From Chloroflexota bacterium (GTDB lineage: Bacteria > Chloroflexota > Chloroflexia > Chloroflexales > Roseiflexaceae): a stretch of DNA of 64,000 nucleotides. Both the position numbers and the translations under genes were made by a program. Under the pieces are notes generated by a model. The model was not told the DNA's origin, did no database searches, and was given only the letters and a program-made list of their open reading frames with translations. Location: positions 62,001 to 126,000 of the forward strand of contig JACAEQ010000070.1 of the NCBI GenBank assembly GCA_013388755.1, in the 5' to 3' direction. Positions 7,799-15,428 of this stretch are shown one piece after another. Position 1 is the stretch's first letter. Every line of letters starts with the position of its first letter.

Positions 7799-7962
7799 TA
7801 AGAGCCTATCCGAAAACCCATGGGCATGCTGTCATTGCGAGGAGCGCCAGCGACCGCGTGCAGCGAGCGCAGCGTGGCTGAAGCCATCGACCGGCGCGAG
7901 AGGAGATTGCTTCGCTCGCGCTCGCCATGACAGTGACCATCTGGTTTTCGGATAGGTACTAA
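7799..7962 (+). repeat. MITE-like dispersed element, copy 1 (164 bp)
   Basis: It begins TAAGAGCCTATCCGAA and ends TTCGGATAGGTACTAA, so the ends form an imperfect terminal inverted repeat around a core of about 130 bp. Copy 2 at 51788-51948 is the same element in the opposite orientation: its reverse complement aligns along nearly the whole length, including CCCATGGGCATGC, GCGCCAGCGACCGC and GCGCAGCGTGGCTGA. No coding capacity. Two copies with terminal inverted repeats and no gene fit a non-autonomous transposable element. Confidence 0.75.
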
Positions 7963-8009
7963 GCAGCATTGATCGTAGTTGCTGCCACGAGTGGCACCGT
8001 GCACCTATC

Positions 8010-8018
8010 TGGTATACT
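8010..8018 (+). promoter_or_regulatory. Extended -10 element, leaderless Uma2 gene
   Basis: TGGTATACT ends 7 nt before the ATG at 8026. Transcription would start at or just beside the start codon, which implies a leaderless mRNA; no Shine-Dalgarno sequence is present. Confidence 0.6.
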
Positions 8019-8025
8019 ATAGGGC

Positions 8026-8922
8026 ATGACGACGCAAATCACACAACCTGAAGCCGCCGCCACGCCGCCCGACGCCGATCCCTGGCGTTATGGCTGGCGT
8101 TATGTGCGCCGCCCGCTCCCGCTCGACTCGGAGAACTGGGAACGGGTTCCCCTTACATTGCAGGATGTGTTGCACCCCGAAATGGGAGACACGATTGTGC
8201 ACAGCGACCGGCATGAGACTGATCGCATGTACCTGACACAGGTGTTGCGTGCGCGGCTGGAACCCGCCGGTATCGCGTCGGTGATGACTGACATGCGCGT
8301 GGTGTGGGACACGCCCGACATTCGGCCGCATAGCCCGGATATCATGGTTGTTCCCGGCGCGCATGATCGTCATAACCTGAGTACCTTGGATGTCGCCGCC
8401 GAGGGAGTGCGCCCGGCACTGATTATTGAACTGGCGTCACCTGAAACCCGGCGTAATGATCTGTTTGATAAAGTGATGCATTATGAACGGGTAGGCGTGG
8501 CGCAGTATGTCATTGTGGATGACGATGGGCGCAGCGGCGAACGGCGGCTCCGGCTCCTGGGCTATCGCCTGGTGTTAGATGCCTATCAGGCGCAGGCGCT
8601 TGATGACCAGGGCCGGCTCTGGCTGGATATTGCCGGCATCTGGCTCGGCGTGCGCGGCGATCGTGTGGCATGTTATGATGAGCGCGGTGAGGAAATCGGC
8701 GACTATCTTGCGGTCGCGCGCGCTGCTGAGGCTGCCGAGAGCCGCGCCGCGGCAGAAGCCCGTGCCCGCGCCGAGGCCGAGATCCGCGCCGCGGCGGAAG
8801 CCCGTGCCCGCGCCGAGGCCGAGAGCCGCGCCGCGGCAGAAGCCCGTGCCCGCGCCGAGGCAGAAGAACGGCTCCGCACGCTTGAGGCGGAATTGCGCCG
8901 TCTACGCGGCGAAACAGCGTAG
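8026..8922 (+). CDS. Uma2-family (DUF820) PD-(D/E)XK nuclease-like protein with coiled-coil tail
   Basis: Residues about 30-195 are a Uma2/DUF820 domain of the PD-(D/E)XK fold: RPHSPDIMVVPG provides the first acidic residue, IIELASPETRRNDLFDK the E-x-K type core, and YERVGVAQYVIVDDDG the following strand. Residues 230-298 form an Ala/Glu/Arg-rich coiled coil with three 14-residue repeats (ESRAAAEARARAEA type). Uma2 proteins are strongly amplified in Cyanobacteria and Chloroflexota; a role as endonuclease is inferred from fold, and the biological job is unknown. A paralogue lies at 33168. Both lie inside the polysaccharide locus and both appear leaderless. An alternative is a mobile-element-derived nuclease. 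Confidence 0.85.
   Translation: MTTQITQPEAAATPPDADPWRYGWRYVRRPLPLDSENWERVPLTLQDVLHPEMGDTIVHSDRHETDRMYLTQVLRARLEPAGIASVMTDMRVVWDTPDIRPHSPDIMVVPGAHDRHNLSTLDVAAEGVRPALIIELASPETRRNDLFDKVMHYERVGVAQYVIVDDDGRSGERRLRLLGYRLVLDAYQAQALDDQGRLWLDIAGIWLGVRGDRVACYDERGEEIGDYLAVARAAEAAESRAAAEARARAEAEIRAAAEARARAEAESRAAAEARARAEAEERLRTLEAELRRLRGETA
8737..8862 (+). repeat. Three 42-bp in-frame tandem repeats in the Uma2 coiled coil
   Basis: Three units of 42 bp encode ESRAAAEARARAEA, EIRAAAEARARAEA and ESRAAAEARARAEA. Each unit is two heptads, so copy-number change would lengthen or shorten the coiled coil without altering frame or phase. Confidence 0.85.
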
Positions 8923-8957
8923 CACCTTTCGTAGCGTGTATAGACAAAAGGTTCAGC

Positions 8958-9524
8958 GTGCAACTGACGATTCGTGAAACAGCCCTGCCTGGCGCGCTCA
9001 TCATCGAACCCGGGCGCTTTCGCGACGAGCGCGGTTTCTTCCTTGAAACATGGAATCGACGCGACTTTGCCACGCACGGCATTGCCACTGATTTCGTGCA
9101 GGACAACCATTCGCGATCGGGAAAGGGCGTGCTGCGCGGGTTCCACTACCAGGACATGACGGCGCCGATGGTGAAACTGGTGCGCTGCACCTATGGCAGC
9201 GTGCTGGATGTGATCGTTGACCTGCGGGTCGCCTCGTCGACCTTCGGGCGCTGGGACGCCATCGAGTTGACGGCGGAGAACATGTTGCAACTCCTGGTGC
9301 CGATCGGCTTCGGCCATGCCTTCCTGACACTCTCTGACGCCGCCGAGATCCAGTACAAATGTAGCGCCTATTACACCCCATCCGCTGAGGGCGTTGTCGC
9401 GTGGAACGACCCGGATATCGGGGTCGACTGGCCGGTGAGCGATCCGATTCTCTCGCAGCGCGACCGGAACGGCATGAGTCTGAAGCAGTACCTGGCCAAC
9501 CCGGCCTTCCACATGGAACGTTGA
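8958..9524 (+). CDS. rfbC: dTDP-4-dehydrorhamnose 3,5-epimerase
   Basis: This cupin-fold enzyme converts dTDP-4-keto-6-deoxyglucose to the L-rhamnose configuration in dTDP-rhamnose synthesis. It is 188 residues long, normal for RmlC. The catalytic His63 lies in VLRGFHYQ, the family motif GRFRDERGFFLETW is near the N-terminus, the second active-site region is in GFGHAFLTLSD, and the Tyr is in CSAYYTPSAEGVVAWNDPDIGVDW. The start is GTG. rfbA, rfbB and rfbD are not in this window, so they must lie elsewhere. It sits just before wzm and points to rhamnose or a related 6-deoxysugar in the exported glycan. Confidence 0.93.
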   Translation: MQLTIRETALPGALIIEPGRFRDERGFFLETWNRRDFATHGIATDFVQDNHSRSGKGVLRGFHYQDMTAPMVKLVRCTYGSVLDVIVDLRVASSTFGRWDAIELTAENMLQLLVPIGFGHAFLTLSDAAEIQYKCSAYYTPSAEGVVAWNDPDIGVDWPVSDPILSQRDRNGMSLKQYLANPAFHMER

Positions 9525-9553
9525 ACATTCAACGTTCAACGTTCAGCGTGACC

Positions 9554-10405
9554 ATGGCAACACTGATCTCCACTCGCCCCACCCGGGTTGTTGATTATCT
9601 GAATCCGCTATCGCTGGCGCGCGCCCTGTGGCATCATCGCGACCTGATCGTCCAGTTGACGCGGCGTGAGATCGAGGGGCGCTACCGCGGATCCTTCCTC
9701 GGCATCTTCTGGTCGCTGGCGAACCCGTTGCTGATGCTGACGATCTACACGCTGGTGTTTGGTGTGATTTTTCGCAGCCGCTGGCCGCAGGCGCGCAGTG
9801 ACGGCCTGGCCGATTTCGCGCTGATCCTGTTCGCCGGCCTGGCGGCGTATGCGTGCTTTAGCGAAACGGTGAACCGCGCCGCCGGCTCGATCGTCAGTGT
9901 ACCGAATTATGTCAAAAAGGTCGTGTTTCCGCTGGAGGTTCTGCCGGTCAGCATACTGGGTGCGGCGCTGTTCCACATGCTGGTGAGCATCACCGTGTTG
10001 CTTGTCGTGCACCTGGCGCTTGGTGGCGGTCTGCCCTGGACCATCGTGCTCCTGCCGGTCGTCAGTCTGCCGCTGGTATGTCTCAGCCTCGGTCTGGCAT
10101 GGTTCGTCGCCAGCCTGGGGGTCTACATTCGCGACGTTGGCCAGGCGGTGGGGATCGTCCTGCAGGTCATGTTCTTCCTGACGCCGATCTTCTACTCGAT
10201 CGAGATGATCCCTGAGCCGTTACGCACACTGGTGTTGCTGAACCCGATGGCGCCGGTGACCGAAAACTTCCGTCGCGTGTTACTGTGGGGCGAGTTGCCG
10301 AGCTGGCCAGGGACGCTCTGGTGGACCCTTGCGACCGGCACGGCGATGATGCTCGGCTATGCCTGGTTCATGAAGACGCGCAAAGGGTTTGCGGATGTGT
10401 TGTGA
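9554..10405 (+). CDS. wzm: ABC-2 type polysaccharide export permease (Wzm/TagG-like)
   Basis: A 283-residue integral membrane protein with about six membrane helices: 55-80, 90-115, 135-160, 165-190, 200-225 and 250-270. It has the family features LTRREIEGRYRGSFLGIFWSLANPLLML near the N-terminus and LQVMFFLTPIFYSIEMIPEPLRTLVLLNPM late in the protein. It should form the channel for lipid-linked polysaccharide across the inner membrane with the Wzt ATPase at 13244. The ATG at 9554 was chosen because homology begins there; a longer frame from 9401 overlaps rfbC. The 29-bp gap to rfbC holds a repeated AACGTTCAACGTTCA motif. Confidence 0.93.
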   Translation: MATLISTRPTRVVDYLNPLSLARALWHHRDLIVQLTRREIEGRYRGSFLGIFWSLANPLLMLTIYTLVFGVIFRSRWPQARSDGLADFALILFAGLAAYACFSETVNRAAGSIVSVPNYVKKVVFPLEVLPVSILGAALFHMLVSITVLLVVHLALGGGLPWTIVLLPVVSLPLVCLSLGLAWFVASLGVYIRDVGQAVGIVLQVMFFLTPIFYSIEMIPEPLRTLVLLNPMAPVTENFRRVLLWGELPSWPGTLWWTLATGTAMMLGYAWFMKTRKGFADVL

Positions 10406-10739
10406 GTGAAGGCGAGAGGTGTGGGGCGCGAGGCGAGCGGCGTGAGCGGGTGCGTGGGTGACAATCATCGATGGCAAAGGGATCCTCACCCCTCACCTCC
10501 AGGTAACGGAGTAATATCATAAGGCGCGTCATAGTTCAACGTTGAGCACCACGACGTACCAGCATCGCCGACCCCGGGTGACTTCGCGGCGTTTGTCGCG
10601 CTGGCGGAGGAGTGGGATGGGGAGCAGCCAGGTAGAGGCCGGTGCATCTCGCGCCTGTGATCCAACCGTCATGTACAACGGTGCGCCTGGCGCGTATACT
10701 GCGCGGGCATAGCGCAGGCGTGAGACCTGATGCGTGACT
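10406..10739. other. Intergenic region with no recognised gene
   Basis: The first 100 bp are G-rich and low in complexity (GAGAGGTGTGGGGCGCGAGGCGAGCGG type). A frame on the plus strand at about 10560-10660 (DFAAFVALAEEWDGEQPG) looks like a scrap of a small protein, but it has no start and soon hits a stop. The last 70 bp carry the promoter of the following gene. Confidence 0.5.
10672..10700 (+). promoter_or_regulatory. Predicted promoter of the beta-helix protein gene
   Basis: TGTACA at 10672-10677 and TATACT at 10695-10700 are separated by 17 bp, and the start codon is 50 nt downstream with GGAGG before it. The -35 match is poor. Confidence 0.4.
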
Positions 10740-10749
10740 GGAGGAACAT

Positions 10750-12852
10750 ATGCGGTCAATCTCACCATTGCGAAACGCGCGCGCGATTCTGACCCTGCTC
10801 ATCGCGTTGTGTATTGTCGGCGCGGCGCTGGCGCACCCGCAACCTGCCGCCGCCGCCTCAACGATTGTGCGCGTCGCCACCAGCGGCGCCGACACCTCAA
10901 CCTGCGGCAGCGCCGCGCAGCCATGCGCATCGCTCGAAGCCGGCCTCGAACGCGTCGTCAACCCGGCAACCGGTCGCTATGCCGGGGAGATACGCGTGGC
11001 CGCCGGCACCTACACCTACCCATCGCCACGCGCCGTGGCATTCATCTGGCGCAACGGTTCCGTCACGATCCGCGGCGGCTACACCACCAGCAACTGGGAC
11101 ATCAGCGATCCCACGGCGAATGTGACCACACTGGATGGCGAAAATACGCGGCGCGGCATCTGGATCACCAACAGCACTCTTGATGCCAGCCAGTGCTTCG
11201 TCACCATTGAAGGGCTGAGGGTCACCCGTGGCCGCGCCGCCGGCGACGACCCGTCAGGTGCCGGCATTCTGAACGATCATTGCACCATGACCCTGCGCAC
11301 CGTCACCGTCACCAATAGCGTCGCCCAGGGGCAGAACAACACCGGCGCCAACGCAAAGACATCGGCCGGTACCGGCGGTGGTATCTCGGTGCGCGGCAGC
11401 GCAGCCAATCGCCTGGCGGTCGCCACGCTGGAGAATGTGACGATCACGAACAATCAGGCGCTCGGCGGCAACGACGTCGCTGCCGCACCGCGCGGCGGCC
11501 TTGCTTCGGGCGGCGGAATGTTCGTCATCAACGCGACCCTGCGCGCTGCCGGCCTGACACTGACCGACAACCAGGCGCGCGCCGGGAACGCCCCCGGCTC
11601 CGCCGGCGTCACCGACGGCATCCAGCGCGCCGATGGTCTGGGTGGCGGTATCTTTATCGCACTCGTACCCTTCTTCGAGCTCGACGGGTTGCAGGTGACC
11701 GGGAACACGGCCACCGGTGGCGACGCCGGTAATCTGGGTGGTCTCGGTCTCGGCGGCGGCGTCAAGATTGAGCTCAGCACCGGCAGCATCACCAACAGCA
11801 TTATTCGCGGCAACACGGCCACCGGCGGCGCAGGCGCGACGGGCGGCGCCGGTCACGGCGGTGGAATCTTCAGCACCGGTTCGGCTGTAACCATAGACAG
11901 CGTCCAGGTGGTGCAGAATAGCGTGCAGGGGGTCAATGGCTCATCGGTCGGCGGCAATGGCGGCGGCGGCGGCATCTATCTCATCACGGTGCCCGGCGTC
12001 GCCAGCTCGTTGCAGGCGAGCAACATCGTTATCGCAGGCAATGCGGCCACCGGCGGCAATGGCACAACGCCACGCGGCGGCGGCCTCGATTGCGTTGATA
12101 CCGCGTTAACATTGAGCCATGCAACGATTGCCGCAAACACGCTCAATGGCCCGGGCGCCGGATTGGGGCCGGCAGTCGGATTGGTGGGTACGTCGGCCAC
12201 TGCCGGTTGCAGCGGCTCAATCAGCAATAGCATCATTGCGGATCACGCTGGATCGCCAGTGTATGCGAATGCGCAGGTGAGGCCGCTAACCATCAACCGC
12301 GTGCTATTCTCGAACAACGGCAGCCCGAACCTGACGCAGGAGAGCGGCAGTCAGGCGACCGAACAAAACTCTTTCGCCGGCAATCCGAGTTTTGTCTCAC
12401 CAGGCGCGCCGAATTTCGACTATCATATCCAGTCGAACTCTGCCGCAATCAACCAGGCCATCGGTAGCACCACGCCGAAAGATATTGACGGGCAGTCCCG
12501 TCCGGCAGGGGCGGCCGCCGATGTCGGCGCCGACGAGTTCTCGACCGAGATTCCGCTCACCGTCAGCCTGGCGCCGACCGGCGTGACACTCTCGTGGCGC
12601 GCGCTGCCGGCAGTGACGGTCACCGGCTTTCGGGTTGAATACACCAGGAGCGCCGGCGCCAATGACGCCAACGAGGGCGCCTCACCGATTACCCTGCCGG
12701 CCTCGGCAACGAGCCAGACATTGAGTGGCCTGACGCGCGGGGCGACGTATAGCATCACGGTGATTGCGCTGAACGGCGGCAGTGAAGCCGGGCGTTCGGC
12801 AACTATCACAATCGTGTTGAGCGCGGTCTTCCTGCCGCTGGTGCAGACATAG
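10750..12852 (+). CDS. Secreted parallel beta-helix repeat protein with C-terminal Fn3-like domain
   Basis: A 700-residue exported protein. Residues 1-37 are a signal peptide (charged start, hydrophobic core LTLLIALCIVGAALA, AAAAS cleavage region). Residues about 100-560 contain Gly/Asn/Thr-rich repeats (GGGI, NNxA, ITNSxI, GGNGGGGGIYL) typical of right-handed beta helices with the PbH1/'choice-of-anchor Q' pattern; SRPAGAAADVGADEFS is the usual end of that domain. Residues about 600-690 look like a fibronectin type III domain. The protein ends in VFLPLVQT, a string shared with the secreted glycosidase at 37532. GGAGG 5 nt upstream fixes the ATG. Likely cell-surface adhesin or glycan-binding protein; no catalytic residues were identified. 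Confidence 0.85.
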   Translation: MRSISPLRNARAILTLLIALCIVGAALAHPQPAAAASTIVRVATSGADTSTCGSAAQPCASLEAGLERVVNPATGRYAGEIRVAAGTYTYPSPRAVAFIWRNGSVTIRGGYTTSNWDISDPTANVTTLDGENTRRGIWITNSTLDASQCFVTIEGLRVTRGRAAGDDPSGAGILNDHCTMTLRTVTVTNSVAQGQNNTGANAKTSAGTGGGISVRGSAANRLAVATLENVTITNNQALGGNDVAAAPRGGLASGGGMFVINATLRAAGLTLTDNQARAGNAPGSAGVTDGIQRADGLGGGIFIALVPFFELDGLQVTGNTATGGDAGNLGGLGLGGGVKIELSTGSITNSIIRGNTATGGAGATGGAGHGGGIFSTGSAVTIDSVQVVQNSVQGVNGSSVGGNGGGGGIYLITVPGVASSLQASNIVIAGNAATGGNGTTPRGGGLDCVDTALTLSHATIAANTLNGPGAGLGPAVGLVGTSATAGCSGSISNSIIADHAGSPVYANAQVRPLTINRVLFSNNGSPNLTQESGSQATEQNSFAGNPSFVSPGAPNFDYHIQSNSAAINQAIGSTTPKDIDGQSRPAGAAADVGADEFSTEIPLTVSLAPTGVTLSWRALPAVTVTGFRVEYTRSAGANDANEGASPITLPASATSQTLSGLTRGATYSITVIALNGGSEAGRSATITIVLSAVFLPLVQT

Positions 12853-12909
12853 ATCTTTCCGACCGCCGTGCCGCTGCGCATGGGTAATATACGCATCGTC
12901 AATGAATGC

Positions 12910-12943
12910 ATGGGACGGACGATTGCTTGCCGTCCCATTTCCT
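12910..12943 (+). terminator. Rho-independent-like terminator after the beta-helix gene
   Basis: ATGGGACGG (12910-12918) and CCGTCCCAT (12930-12938) form a perfect 9-bp stem with an 11-nt loop, followed by TTTCC. It lies 58 bp after the stop codon. Confidence 0.65.
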
Positions 12944-13128
12944 TGCAATTCTCATTACAATTATCTCCACGGCTGTATGGCGCCCACGGCCCTGAGAATG
13001 ATTCAGCGATCGGCTATTACGCACCATCTTGAGCATCTTTTCACCCCCGAGCGCTTTTCGCGATGGTATCGCCGCTCAAAGATGTAAACAGTTAACGGCG
13101 CCCTGGCATTTGCAGCCGGCGTGCGATC

Positions 13129-13137
13129 TGCTATAAT
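13129..13137 (+). promoter_or_regulatory. Extended -10 promoter of the wzt operon
   Basis: TGCTATAAT matches the extended -10 consensus exactly. The predicted leader to the wzt ATG is about 100 nt and contains a small GGCAAG/CTTGCC hairpin near 13180-13203. The remainder of the 391-bp gap from 12853 holds only the terminator above. Confidence 0.65.
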
Positions 13138-13243
13138 GCGGCGCGCCAGAGTGAACCAGTAACAGCATGAGCACCTTTGAAGGCAAGTTGACGCGCCTTG
13201 CCGCCGGGCATGGAGGGGTGTTCAGGGAACCTGCACTTCGGAT

Positions 13244-14698
13244 ATGACAGCACAGGTCAGCACGGCGGAACCAACGACGGCATCGGCATCGCATTCAGAC
13301 GACGTTCTCATCAGTGTGCGAAACGTCGGGAAGATGTACCGCATGTACGATCAGCCACAGGACCGGCTGAAGCACATGCTGCTGTGGCGCTTCGGTAAGC
13401 ACTATGGTCACGATTTCTGGGCGCTGCGCAATGCAAGTTTTGAAGTGCGGCGTGGTGAGACGGTTGGCATTATCGGGCGCAACGGCAGCGGCAAGAGCAC
13501 ATTGCTGCAGATCATCGCCGGCACGCTGGCGCCGACCGAGGGCGAGGTGCAGGTGAAGGGTCGGGTGGCGGCGCTGCTGGAGTTGGGGAGCGGCTTCAAC
13601 CCGGAGTTCACGGGGCGCGAGAATGTGTACCTCAACGGGGCATTGCTCGGTCTACGCCGTGAAGAGATTGACGCTCGTTTCGACGATATTGCCGCATTTG
13701 CAGACATTGGTGAGTTCATTGAGCAACCTGTCAAGCTATACAGCAGCGGCATGTTTGTGCGCCTGGCGTTCGCAGTGACGACCAACCTGGAGCCCGATGT
13801 TTTGCTGATCGACGAGGCGCTCGCAGTCGGTGATGTGTTCTTCAGTCAGAAGTGCTACCGGCGACTGGAAGAAATGCGTACACGGGGGACATCGATCGTT
13901 CTCGTCTCCCACAATCTGGTAGACATCCAGCAGTTTTGCGGCGATGCGTTGTTGCTTCATGCCGGGCAAATGGCTTTCAAGGGTTCAGCGTCTGAAGCAG
14001 TACGGCGCTACATGCTGCTCGATCAGCACGAACAGCGACCATCTCCAGCAACCACACGACAACTGGATCCTGCCGCTGAGCCGATTCGGCACAGCAAGCC
14101 TGGCCACCTGTCCTGGCCCTCCTCCGAGGCATTTCTCAACCTGACTGCAGTGAAGCAAGTAGCAGACGGCAGTGCGCGCTGTACCGGCATAGCTGTCTGC
14201 GACACGCATGGTCGTGCACGCCATACCTTTGAACAGGGGGAGCATGCCGTATTCTTCTATGAGTTTGAGGTGCTGCGCGAGATCAGTGTGCCAATCGGCG
14301 GGTTGATCCTGAGAGATAACAAAGGGGTGACGGTGCACGGCAAGAATAGCTTACAGGTTGATGCGAATGTCCCGAGCCATGTCGAGTGTGGTGATCGTGT
14401 GCGTTTTCAGCAGGAGATTCAGCTTAGTGTTGCGATTGGCGATTATTCTTTCGAAGTCGGACTCTCGTCGCTGGAACATGGCATCTTCGAGCAGCGTGCT
14501 GCATACGCTCATCCTGATCTCTATAGTCATATCCAGTATCACTGCCATCTCCCTTCCGCTGGTGTTATAACCGTATCTTACCGGCGACAAGGCTATCCGA
14601 CACAGTTGATGCACCACGGCGTAGCCGATCTGCCAGGAACTATCCACGTTGCGGTGTTGCCCGCTCAAGCGGCGGAGGATGACAGACGTGACCCGTGA
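13244..14698 (+). CDS. wzt: Polysaccharide ABC exporter ATPase with C-terminal carbohydrate-binding domain
   Basis: A 484-residue ATPase partner of Wzm. Walker A GRNGSGKS is at 78-85, the Wzt-type signature YSSGM at 166-170, Walker B DVLLIDE at 185-191, and the H-loop His at 223. Residues about 290-450 resemble the Wzt C-terminal beta sandwich (FLNLTAVK, GEHAVFFYEFEVL, GDYSFEVGLSS), which in E. coli O9a-type systems recognises the modified non-reducing end of the finished chain. That fits the methyltransferases that follow directly. A second, truncated copy lies at 31574. The next gene overlaps its 3' end by 11 bp, so the genes are probably translationally coupled. Confidence 0.95.
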   Translation: MTAQVSTAEPTTASASHSDDVLISVRNVGKMYRMYDQPQDRLKHMLLWRFGKHYGHDFWALRNASFEVRRGETVGIIGRNGSGKSTLLQIIAGTLAPTEGEVQVKGRVAALLELGSGFNPEFTGRENVYLNGALLGLRREEIDARFDDIAAFADIGEFIEQPVKLYSSGMFVRLAFAVTTNLEPDVLLIDEALAVGDVFFSQKCYRRLEEMRTRGTSIVLVSHNLVDIQQFCGDALLLHAGQMAFKGSASEAVRRYMLLDQHEQRPSPATTRQLDPAAEPIRHSKPGHLSWPSSEAFLNLTAVKQVADGSARCTGIAVCDTHGRARHTFEQGEHAVFFYEFEVLREISVPIGGLILRDNKGVTVHGKNSLQVDANVPSHVECGDRVRFQQEIQLSVAIGDYSFEVGLSSLEHGIFEQRAAYAHPDLYSHIQYHCHLPSAGVITVSYRRQGYPTQLMHHGVADLPGTIHVAVLPAQAAEDDRRDP

Positions 14699-15428
14699 GC
14701 GTGGGACGCAGCGAGATACACCTGAGCAATGCCCCTGCTGCGGCGGCACAACGTTTACCCTGCACACGGTCCTCTGGCCTGAGTTGATCGAAAGCTGGCG
14801 GCTTTCTTCAGAAGAAGCAGCATACATTGACCGGCAGCAGGGATTGCGCTGCGATGTATGTCACTGCAATCTGCGCTCGATGGTGCTGGCACAGGCTATC
14901 TTATCCAGTTTCAACTACACGGGAACAGTGGCGCGATTTGTTGAAGAGCAGGTCTTTCAACATCTCAACGTGCTGGAGATAAATGAGGCGGGTGATCTTT
15001 CGCAATATCTTGCACGTCTACCCGGACGCATCCTGGCCAGCTATCCTGAAGTAAACATGCTGCAGATGCCATTTGCAGATCAGACATTCGACCTGGTAGT
15101 GCACTCTGATACACTTGAGCATGTGAGCGATCCTGTCGCAGCTCTTGCGGAGTGCCATAGAGTACTCGTTCCTGGTGGTATCTGCGCCTTCACTGTGCCA
15201 ATCGTTGTTGGTCGACTTACACGGTCGCGCAATGGATTGCCGCCAAGCTATCACGGAGCGCCAGGCACATATCTGGAAGACTACCGTGTGTACACTGAGT
15301 ATGGCGCCGATGCATGGACCCATATCATGAGCGCCGGTTTTCGCGAGTGCCGCATCTTCTCACAAAACTATCCGGCAGCCCAGGCACTGGTCGCTGTTCG
15401 TGAGAGAATCGGGAACACACGTACATGA
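14688..15428 (+). CDS. Zinc-ribbon SAM-dependent methyltransferase-like protein
   Basis: About 246 residues. The N-terminus has CPCCGG and CDVCHC pairs, a zinc-ribbon-like module, followed by a class I methyltransferase-type region whose best-preserved part is FADQTFDLVVHSDTLEHVSDPVAALAECHRVLVPGGICAFTVP. The usual Gly-rich SAM loop is poorly conserved (NVLEINEAG), so cofactor binding is uncertain. The GTG at 14688 is preferred because GGAGG lies 9 nt upstream; an ATG at 14679 abuts the Shine-Dalgarno. It overlaps wzt upstream and shares an ATGA overlap with the giant gene downstream. It resembles the last 250 residues of that giant protein (same zinc ribbon plus methyltransferase plan). Confidence 0.8.
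   Translation: MTRERGTQRDTPEQCPCCGGTTFTLHTVLWPELIESWRLSSEEAAYIDRQQGLRCDVCHCNLRSMVLAQAILSSFNYTGTVARFVEEQVFQHLNVLEINEAGDLSQYLARLPGRILASYPEVNMLQMPFADQTFDLVVHSDTLEHVSDPVAALAECHRVLVPGGICAFTVPIVVGRLTRSRNGLPPSYHGAPGTYLEDYRVYTEYGADAWTHIMSAGFRECRIFSQNYPAAQALVAVRERIGNTRT

Noticed and set aside
8510-9539. Long minus-strand frames opposite the Uma2 tail and rfbC
   Set aside because: Produced by the Ala/Arg repeat in the opposite strand; rfbC on the plus strand has full family motifs.
10560-10660. Small-protein scrap DFAAFVALAEEWDGEQPG before the beta-helix gene
   Set aside because: No start codon and only about 30 codons; insufficient to call a gene or pseudogene.
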